A stretch of DNA of 22,623 nt from positions 1 to 22,623 of the IMG/VR virus record IMGVR_UViG_3300010885_002607, one strand, 5' to 3'. Of the stretch, positions 7,474 through 15,700 are shown in pieces (position 1 is the stretch's first letter; each line of letters starts with the position of its first letter). The translations under genes were made by a program, and so were the position numbers. The notes beneath the pieces are model-generated. The model was not told the origin of the DNA. It worked only from the letters and a program-made list of their open reading frames with translations, and searched no databases. This stretch comes from a virus.

Positions 7474-7642
7474 AGTAACAAGGTACGAGTACATAGATGG
7501 ACAAGGAATTGTAATTAATCAGATAAAAGTATTGGATAAGAACGGTAAATATATTAAGTTTGCCAAGTTAAAAGAAGTGACTCCGTTTCTTCACAAGTAT
7601 CCAATAAAATTTAAAGATGTTAGAAAGCAAGATCCAAACTAA
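7397..7642 (+). CDS. Hypothetical small protein, 81 aa
   Basis: Start chosen at ATG 7397 (alternatives GTG 7379 and ATG 7406), giving a 77-base out-of-frame overlap with the coiled-coil gene. After an acidic helix (NVELLIKVMDLEVPKPH) the middle looks like a small beta sheet (VTRYEYIDGQGIVINQIKVL, then NGKYIKFAKLKEVTPF). The basic C-terminus overlaps the VRR-NUC start by 26 bases. No catalytic residues or membrane segments are visible and I do not recognise it. The clear alternation of hydrophobic residues in the 7474-7616 part, where no other gene overlaps, supports it being real. Confidence 0.65.
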   Translation: MNSMNENVELLIKVMDLEVPKPHSLEVTRYEYIDGQGIVINQIKVLDKNGKYIKFAKLKEVTPFLHKYPIKFKDVRKQDPN

Positions 7643-7877
7643 GTTAATAAAAGAATTAGAGAGCAAAGGTTATTATGTAATCAAGCTGTCAGTAACAAAC
7701 AAGCCAGGCATTCCAGATCTTATCGCCCTTCCTCCAGGAAGCAATGCTGAGTTCTATGAAGTCAAGCAGGAAGGCAAGAAGCCAAGAGCACTTCAAGACT
7801 TTAGGATGAAGGAGATAAGAGACGGGTCGTTCGGCCGAACGTTTGTTCATGACGGTGAAACAATAGAGAAAATATGA
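7617..7877 (+). CDS. VRR-NUC domain nuclease
   Basis: An 86-aa single-domain PD-(D/E)XK enzyme of the VRR-NUC family. Seen in order: E3 and Q7 in the first helix (LESKIQTKLI), a K-G-Y-Y-V-I-K-L strand, G-I-P-D34-L-I-A-L as the metal-binding PD motif, F-Y-E48-V-K50 as the E-x-K catalytic pair, and Q60 in the helix after it. The length matches phage stand-alone VRR-NUC proteins. Relatives cut branched or flapped DNA and often accompany SNF2-type helicases, as here. The start ATG 7617 is fixed by E3 being part of the conserved first helix. The stop overlaps the next gene by ATGA. Confidence 0.92.
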   Translation: MLESKIQTKLIKELESKGYYVIKLSVTNKPGIPDLIALPPGSNAEFYEVKQEGKKPRALQDFRMKEIRDGSFGRTFVHDGETIEKI

Positions 7878-8257
7878 AGCAACCAACACCAGCACAGAAG
7901 TACTTAGCACTTGCAATGTTCTTACCGGAACTAGCTCAGTACATTGAAGACTTGAGAGACACAAACGTGTTCAAGCACAAGCTCGCTCAGAAGTTAAACA
8001 TGGCCATGAACGAGATAAGAGTATCAGACCGAAAGTTTTTTGAGAGAGGATCGTTCGGTGAGAACTTAACGAAAGAAGACCTAGACAAACGAGTCCTTGG
8101 AATCTGGGAGCAACAGAACGAGGGTAGAGAGATGCTTAGAGAACTTATTGTCAACAATATATCAGACCCATATGAAGGCATTATATATAGCAACAGTGAA
8201 AGTGAGAGCGGTCAACATAGTGAACAAGAAGAAACGGGACGTTCGAATAATAATTAG
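7874..8257 (+). CDS. Hypothetical helical phage protein, 127 aa
   Basis: Starts by ATGA overlap with the VRR-NUC stop. Residues 8-105 are predicted all-helical with regular hydrophobic spacing (QKYLALAMFLPELAQYIEDL, then KLAQKLNMAMNEIR, then EQQNEGREMLRELIV). The last about 25 residues are Ser/Glu-rich and low-complexity; they coincide with the 86-base overlap with the following gene, so the tail is probably shaped by the other frame. No enzyme motif or membrane segment. It sits with DNA-processing genes, and I do not recognise the family. Confidence 0.75.
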   Translation: MKQPTPAQKYLALAMFLPELAQYIEDLRDTNVFKHKLAQKLNMAMNEIRVSDRKFFERGSFGENLTKEDLDKRVLGIWEQQNEGREMLRELIVNNISDPYEGIIYSNSESESGQHSEQEETGRSNNN

Positions 8258-8429
8258 GGAGCTATGCCCAGTCGTGTGTGACGAGCAAGGTAAAATTGAA
8301 CAGTGTGATCTAGATAGGCAGTTAAAAAGATTCGTAAAAAACTCGATAGATTTCACTAAGTTTAAGAACTTTTCTTATACGTATGAGATAAATAATCTAA
8401 AATTTAGTAGCAAATTATACTATTCTTAA
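8172..8429 (+). CDS. Hypothetical small basic protein, 85 aa
   Basis: Chosen start is ATG 8172; upstream in-frame codons run deeper into the previous gene and read unlike natural protein. The N-terminal half is a basic beta-like segment (LYIATVKVRAVNIV, then KKRDVRIIIREL), followed by C-P-V-V-C, a helix (DLDRQLKRFVKN) and a lysine/aromatic tail. The CPVVC pair is too close to make a zinc knuckle alone. Overlap with the previous gene is 86 bases in another frame. The non-overlapping part (8258-8429) is the best evidence that it is translated. Function unknown. Confidence 0.6.
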   Translation: MKALYIATVKVRAVNIVNKKKRDVRIIIRELCPVVCDEQGKIEQCDLDRQLKRFVKNSIDFTKFKNFSYTYEINNLKFSSKLYYS

Positions 8430-8441
8430 TAGAAAAAGGTA

Positions 8442-8449
8442 TATATTTG
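8442..8449 (+). promoter_or_regulatory. Bacteroidota -7 promoter element TATATTTG
   Basis: A perfect TAnnTTTG match, identical in sequence to the element at 2747, 17 bases before the start of the 58-aa gene and only 12 bases after the previous stop. No convincing TTG -33 box is visible. It would drive the 58-aa gene and the phosphoesterase. Confidence 0.5.
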
Positions 8450-8465
8450 CCAAAAACATGATTAG

Positions 8466-8642
8466 ATGTCTGAAAATTTACTAGCTTATGTCAACTCGAC
8501 AATGGATGAAGTATATTCATTGACATCTGATTTATATGAATCTATGGTTGATAATGACAGAAATACTTTAATTGAAACAATTAAGTCATTAAGGAAAGTA
8601 CTTAGCGACATACAAAAATCTTACTATGACGAAGGAATTTAA
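8466..8642 (+). CDS. Small acidic helical protein, 58 aa
   Basis: An open frame from ATG 8466 to TAA 8640-8642. The protein begins MSENLLAYVN and is two acidic amphipathic helices (about 3-27 and 31-53). It sits just after a TAnnTTTG element and overlaps the phosphoesterase start by 17 bases. That spacing and the clean helix periodicity suggest it is translated. No motif or known family; it could be a small regulator or a leader peptide for the next gene. Confidence 0.6.
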   Translation: MSENLLAYVNSTMDEVYSLTSDLYESMVDNDRNTLIETIKSLRKVLSDIQKSYYDEGI

Positions 8643-9741
8643 ACGTCGAGCTGTTCAGCTTTATAAGAGCGGAATAAAAAACCAATCAGAGGTAGCCAGA
8701 ATAATTGCTAAAGAAGAAGGAGTTTTTCCAACAAGACAGTTCATAAGAAAAATCCAACACGCAATACACAACAGTCAAGGAATAATTGATGAGTGTGAGA
8801 GAGTTGGTATCGATGTTGACAACGTTAAACGTTTTTGGCACAAGAGCAAGCACTACTCGATAGAGGTTGTCGGAGAAAAGAAAGAGTTCAATTATAACGA
8901 CTTTAGAGAGGACTTTATCTCTGAGATATCTAAATGGTCACCAAACTATAAAACTATCGTCAGGGAGCCTATAAATGATGCTCACTGCCTTGTGTTCGAC
9001 CCTGCCGACATTCATATCGGAAAGCTATGCAGTTCGTTTGAGACCGGTGAGGACTACAACCAACAGATAGCTGTACAGAGAGTTCGTGACGGACTTAACG
9101 GTATAATACAGAAGTCTCACGGATGGAACATCGACAAGATTATATTCGTGGCAGGAAACGACATCCTGCACACCGACAACCCTAGAAGAACTACCACTAA
9201 TGGTACACCACAGGACACAGACGGTATGTGGTACGAGAACTTCTTGACTGCTAAGAAGTTATTAGTTGAAATCATTGAAACGCTTGTGCAGATAGCTGAC
9301 GTTGAGGTTGTTTACAACCCGTCCAACCATGACTACATGAGTGGGTTCATGCTTCTTGACTCTATAACTAGTTGGTTCAGAAACAATGAGAACATAACGT
9401 TTAAGGCAGATATGTCGCACAGAAAATACTCAGTGTACGGAAAGAACTTGATTGGAACAACTCACATGGATGGAGCAAAGATTCAAGACCTTCCGATGTT
9501 AATGGCTCACGAGGCTTCTGAACACTGGCATAACTGCAAGCATCGATACATCCTTGGTCACCATGTACATCACAAGTCAGGTAAGGACTACATGTCTGTA
9601 AATGTTGAGACACTACGTTCTCCTTCAGGCACAGATAGTTGGCATCATAAGTCAGGATATCAGCATGCACCAGTTGCGGTAGAGGCATTTATCTTCCACC
9701 CTAAGCACGGTCAGATAGCCAGGCTAACTCATTTATTCTAA
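8626..9741 (+). CDS. HTH-calcineurin-like metallophosphoesterase
   Basis: A 371-aa two-part protein. Residues 1-50 form a helix-turn-helix (EFKRRAVQLYKSG, then NQSEVARIIAKEEG, then a TRQFIRKIQHAI recognition-like helix). Residues about 118-371 are a calcineurin-type phosphoesterase with all main metal motifs: D128-x-H130 (DPADIHIG), G-N178-D179, S233-N-H235-D236, H280 in GTTH, and G311-H-H-V-H-H316. The GD motif reads GND and the GNHD motif reads SNHD, common variations in phage members. Family members act on nucleic acids or phosphodiesters; a DNA nuclease or phosphatase role is probable given the replication context and the DNA-binding-like N-terminus. It is the last gene of the plus-strand block and ends 4 bases before the shared terminator hairpin. 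Confidence 0.88.
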   Translation: MTKEFKRRAVQLYKSGIKNQSEVARIIAKEEGVFPTRQFIRKIQHAIHNSQGIIDECERVGIDVDNVKRFWHKSKHYSIEVVGEKKEFNYNDFREDFISEISKWSPNYKTIVREPINDAHCLVFDPADIHIGKLCSSFETGEDYNQQIAVQRVRDGLNGIIQKSHGWNIDKIIFVAGNDILHTDNPRRTTTNGTPQDTDGMWYENFLTAKKLLVEIIETLVQIADVEVVYNPSNHDYMSGFMLLDSITSWFRNNENITFKADMSHRKYSVYGKNLIGTTHMDGAKIQDLPMLMAHEASEHWHNCKHRYILGHHVHHKSGKDYMSVNVETLRSPSGTDSWHHKSGYQHAPVAVEAFIFHPKHGQIARLTHLF

Positions 9742-9745
9742 CGCA

Positions 9746-9780
9746 AGCCTCCCTTATTTTCGGGAGGCTATTATTTCTTC
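9746..9780 (+). terminator. Hairpin terminator between convergent gene blocks
   Basis: Perfect 8-bp stem AGCCTCCC (9746-9753) and GGGAGGCT (9762-9769) with an 8-base loop, followed on the plus strand by a T-rich run. It can also fold on the minus strand, so it probably ends both transcripts. The last codons of the giant minus-strand gene lie inside the loop and right arm, with its TAA at 9756-9754. Confidence 0.8.
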
Positions 9781-12700
9781 TGTAGTTTTACCGTTTCTTA
9801 TATCATCCAATCCCCATCCATCAATCGCACCGTACTCTCTTAGTTTAGCGTACTCCTTAGATTGTGTTGGAGTTAAACCACCAGTACTCTCGATATACTC
9901 TATCTCTTCCAACATCGTCTCTTCCTTCATAGAAGACTTAATCAATGACATCTTGTAAGGATCAACCTTGTATTTTTTCTTAACAGCTTCGTACTTCTCG
10001 TTCTGTTTCTCAGTAAACGTGTACTTCTCTTTAGCTATCTTGAACATCTTATCAGCTACCTGATCAACCTCTCTAGTACCAACTGTGGCTCCAACCAACT
10101 TAAGTAGTGCTATATAGTCAAGTTTTTCTTTAGCCTCGTCAGATAGTTTTACCTCCTCTTCTCCTCCTCCAGCATATTTTTTTCTAGTATAGTATCCAGT
10201 AGAACGAGCCTTAAGTATGTCATACAGTTCAGACATTTTAGTTAATTGTATACCAAGCATACCGGTAGACTTTTCGTTGTCTACATAGAACTGGAACTGC
10301 TCGTCTTCAAAGAACTTATCTTTTTTATCTTTTACTTCATCTTCAGTCAACGGTTCTTTACCTTGGAAAGCCCTTTTGTCATTAACTTCACTAATATACT
10401 TTTGAAAGTCTTCTTCACTTGCTGAACCGATTCCAGTTGCAAGCATCAGTTTGTTCATTGCATTTAGTGTAGCTTCATCGAACACTGGAGAAGGTGATAG
10501 TATATCCGTAACAGCACTTGACTTAATAGATTTTAAAAGATTTTCTGTATATTTATCAACTATTGCTTTTTCTTCTTCATCGTCTAATCCCATAGCTAAA
10601 CATGCAGCATGTATAAGTAATAATCCAACACCGTATCTTATTGAATTATAAGCAGCAAACTCTGCTGAAAATGCTACAAATGATCTTACAGCCGTAGCCT
10701 TATCCTCGTTACTAGCTAATGGATTTGCAACTACAGCGACATCAGACCATACTCTGTTTCTTTGGTTCAACGAGAACGTAGAGAATGGGAAGAATATTTG
10801 TTTGATAATTTTTTTGTAAGGTTCTTTATCTGTAAAGAACTTTCCTCTCATAGCTGTATCAGATACGTCCATGTTAGCGTCTATCATAGACTGAGCATAT
10901 CTAGCGGCCTTCTCGTTCATAGGAGCACTGAAGTCAGCCTTTAATCCTTGAGCCTTCATCGACTTTCTGTAGTAAGCAGCAAACGCTTGTATTCTAGCGT
11001 ATCTATCTGGATTGCTTAATACAAACTTAAGTAATTTCTCATTATATTTTTTAATGTATGAAAGACCGTACTTATCAATAGCACTCATAGCACCAGCTGC
11101 TATCTTTACTTTCTCTAGCTCCTTATCTGCATTCTCAATAGTAGTAACTGCTTCAACTCCAAGATTAGATATTGGAAGTCCTGAGTTTGCAATCATTTTA
11201 GCTAAGTCCTTGTCAAATAAATCAAGTGGTCTCATGTACTCACCAGCATTTATGAAAGTATTCATCTGAGCAGTACTAAACTGATTTAAAAATTGAGAAA
11301 ATCCACCCAATGCTCTTACAGCACCAAATCCACCTATAGTATCAAGTAAAGAATTCATAAAAGACATGCTTGACTTCTCTATGTAGTTCTTTCCTTTCTT
11401 AGTAATTACATATGACTTGATAGCAGACTCAACGATTGCTCTATCTTCAGCTGTTGGTATGATATTCTCAAACTCATCAGAATTAATGAACGCATTAGCT
11501 TGTCGTATAGCCTCAGCTGTATACATGTCGTTAAGAGCTAGTCTATATGACCTAAACATATTACTATCGAAATCAAGGTCTACATACATGTTTTTAGGCA
11601 GTCTCTCAGGTCTATTTGTAGACATCAACACTGAAGCCTTGTTCTCATCAACCTTGAAGTTTGAGTTAAACATCATAAATCCAGATGAATCTAAGTCAAA
11701 CTCATCTTTACCAATCTTAGCATCAAGCGTAGAGTACTTGTCTGGCGTATAGTTTATGTCATTCTCAAGCATTGTGTTATATACTCCAAGTGCAGTGTCA
11801 CTTAATGAGTCATAAATCTCTGAGAACATGTTAGTTACAAAGTCAACAGCACTTAAGTTATAAGACTCTGCTTTATTTCTAGCCGACTCAAGTGTAGCAC
11901 CTTCCTCATATAGACCAAGTTTTTTTAACACCTTCTCATATAAGTCAGCTTTAGCTATTTCAATAGAAGTTCCTGACTTTCTTAGCACATCTACTGAGTC
12001 TTTTAGTAACTTAATTCTTTTATTAATAGACTCCTCAGCGTTTGCGTTTATATCTCTTCTTGCAATAAATGCTATAACGTTTCTTTCAAATATGTTCTCA
12101 GCACTGTTAAAATTCTTAACCTTCTTGAACATCGTAGAGTACTCGTTCTGTTTGTCTATAGCCTGGCGTTCAGCTCTGTTTGAACCTTGAATCATATCAT
12201 TAAATCCGATTGCCTCCATGAATGACAACGCAGCGTTTTGACCTCTAAACATTCTTTTAAGAACTATATTTATGTTAGTAAACTCTTGGCTTTGAGCTCT
12301 ACCAACCTTCTTAGAGCCAATAAGTCTCAACGGCTTTGCTACTAACTTAAAGTTCTTAGCCATCACGATACCCTTGTATGTAGCCATTAATGCTTTAAGT
12401 GAAGCGTTTGAGTCGTTAGCAAAGTACGTGTCAAGTGCATCTAGGATACCAATAGCTAACTTAGCGTCAATCAAGTCAATATCAACATTAACTGCCTGCT
12501 TAACTTCTTTTGGATCGTTTTCTGTAACTAGTTCCTTGTACTGTTTAATTTTTTCTTTTAAAGCTTTCTTAATCTTATCAGTGTAGTCAGTTTTAACTTT
12601 GTCGCCTCTAAGTTCATTAAGCATATCTGATACAGACTTTCCTTCACTTTTTTCTCCGGTCGCCTTCTCGTATAGTGCTCGTAAGTTCTCTTCTTTTATT

Positions 12701-15700
12701 TTCAAGTGGTTAGCCTGCTCTTCAGCAATATACTTACCAATAAGATTTATATCTGCCTCACTCTTGAACGATACTTCTCCTTTACTTATTCTTGTTGGCT
12801 TTACAGAGTTAAACACCAACTCAGCAATCTCGTTATACCTGTCGATGTCAACAACCCACTTTGGATTAAGCTCAGTGAACGACTTAGCAACAGCAACAAA
12901 TGGATTAGCCTTATTTTTAAGGTTTCGCTTGATAGCTTTTTTAAAGTTCATTCCCTTGTTTACTCTCTCAATAAAGTCAGCACGACTTATTACTCGTGAT
13001 ACATAATCTACATATCTATCGACCATTACCCGGTTATCTAGGTTGGTGTTCTTCAAGGCGTTAATAATTGCAGACATCTGTCTAACACTTATCTTACCTT
13101 TAGTCACCATATCCTTAACCTGGGCAGCGATTGAAGCAAGCACTTCTTTTGTTTCTTTCTTCTTTTCTCTAATAGCCTTAGCCTCTATCTTTATTATAGC
13201 AGCAAGTCCCTTTGCGTCATCTGCAATGATTGTGAAAGTTTTTGGTTTTTTAGCACTAGTAGTTGTTTTTTTACCGTAACTATTCATCAACTCACGAGAC
13301 ACCTCTTGAATCAACATGTCGTCATCTAGGCTATAGACAACATTATACATCGCTTCGTTGAATGCATTTTCTTCGGTTGCACCTTCGTCAATAAGTCTGC
13401 TATACTCTATATTGAAATCATTCTTAGCATTTTCTTTGGCCATGTATGGAGCCATAGCATTATCAATCTGCTCCTCACTAAATCCTTTGTTTAATAAGTA
13501 CTGACGTATGGCTGCATCAGAGAATGTATTTTCTTTAGCTAACTTTATTATTGCAGATATACCACTTGGTTTTTGTTTTCTAACCTTAACAGCTCCATCT
13601 ATGCTTCCAGTTCCAGATACCCACTCAGGCATAAGACCAACCTTTTGGTCCGCAAACTTCATGATCTCGTAAACCTTTTCAACAAGCTTGTTAGCCTGCT
13701 CAATTTTTCCCTCCTGACGTAGTGCTCTAGCCTTATCTCTTAGTCTGAACGCTTCTTCATTTATACCTGAAAAGTTTACATAAGAGTTCTGACCTCTTGT
13801 CTCAGATGTCATTGCTCTTCTAGCAAGAGGTGAATACATTACAGAGTGTATCATCCATGCGTTCTCTTCACCAATAGGTCCGAAGCTGTTTCCAAACTTA
13901 GCGTGACCAAAGAAGTCATGCACAAATCTGAACACGTCGTTCACTAGAAGAGTCTCACCATTCACATCCTTGAACCCACTATCTTTTAAAAGAGGATTCT
14001 CTGCTCTCTGTTTTTCAGTTATACCATCATCACCAAATCCTGACTCTGTAGAGAATACCTTAAATCTTTTATTCTCCTTCAAGTCTTTTATCATGTCCTC
14101 ACTGCTAGAGTAAGGCTCTTCATTATTTATCTCAACAAAGTAACCATCCTTAACTATTTCTTTGTACTGAGCAATAGTTTCTTCTGCCATTGCATTGTAC
14201 GACTTAGCCACTTCTGGATTGGTAGGGTCATCCTTCATTTTTTCAAACTCATCAGATATAGCCTTAGAGTTTTCTTTATCAAGAGATGTAACCGGAATTA
14301 CTTCCTGCATTTTTATACCACTCTTCTTAGCATATCTTTCAGCAATTGTAGTAGCATCTTTTAATGGCTCATTGAATAACTTGTTACCAGCAACTGGTTT
14401 TTGTTTTAGAATATTTGGTTTCTTTGAAGTTGCTTCTGTTTTAGGTATTCTTACTGGTTCAGATTTATCTGAACGTCTTCCTGCCTTAAAGAATGGATTA
14501 GGAACATTCCATTCTTGAGCCATATCCCTAACAGAATTAAATGTAGATGGTATACCTATATTTTTACCAAACAAAACAACTGGGTATGAAGTATGAGTTA
14601 AACTATCGTCTATAGTAACTATCTCAACACCCATCTCTTTTGCTCTTTCTATTTCTTTTTCAGATACATTTACACTACTATCAACCCCTATAACGTCTAA
14701 TTTTGGATCTAGATACTTTACTATATCATGAGCCTCTGCTTCTTTGGTATATTCCTCAGTAGTTTCTTCATAGTACTCATTAAGAGTAGGTATTCCAGAA
14801 TTTAACCAAGTTATAACATATGGTTTTGTTGCAGAAGTTATTTTTAAACTTGCTTTAGATGGTATAGCTATAGCATTAAATGTACCTCTTCTTTCAAAAG
14901 ATATGTTATATATCTTATCAAAAAATTCATTAAGTGAATTGAAATCATTAGAAGTAAATCCTAAAGAACTTTTAGAGTCCTGACCTTTTTTAGTAGATTC
15001 ATATGCAACTACTGCACCTTTTAGCATTTTTACAGCTTCTTGTTCAGATAGTAGTCCATCATTTACAGCTTGGGCTATTTGACCATCTACTGGTGAGTAA
15101 AAGTCTCTTGCTGTAGTTTTATTTCCAAGGTGTCCAGTTTCTTTATTTTGTAATGCAACACCGACAACAGCTGGCTCTCCAGCAATTTCATTTCTTGATC
15201 TAACTCCTTGTATAAGATTCAACCCTTTTGTTACGGTTGTAAATGCAGCAATTATATTTTTCTTTCTTATTTCATCTCTATAAGAATATCCTGGACCACC
15301 TTCTCCTTTTCGTTTAACTGTACTTCCTGATACTCTATTTTTTAATTCATATGGAGAACTTGTAAAGTTATCATAATATACAATCTCAAGCGGCTTGCCT
15401 TCTAAATCATTTATATCAATAATGTCTGATTTTTTTACTACAGTATTTACAAATTTAGATTTTCTAATAGATGGAGTATTTACAACAGTACCATTAGTAC
15501 TAACATATTCACTTTCAAAACTAGTTCCATTATCTACACTTTCTATAATTTTAACATCAGACTGTTTAATAACCTTACCTTTAGCAGTTTTTCTTGCTAT
15601 GGTCTTAAGCATGTCGTAAACTTCGTTTCTGTTGTATGGATCAAGTCCAAATATCTTAGCTAAACGATCAATCCATCTAGCGATAATATCCTTAATAGAT

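Noticed and set aside
12599-13006. A 135-aa open frame on the plus strand
   Set aside because: Antisense to the helical part of the giant protein; serine/leucine/phenylalanine-rich composition mirrors the lysine/glutamate codons on the other strand.
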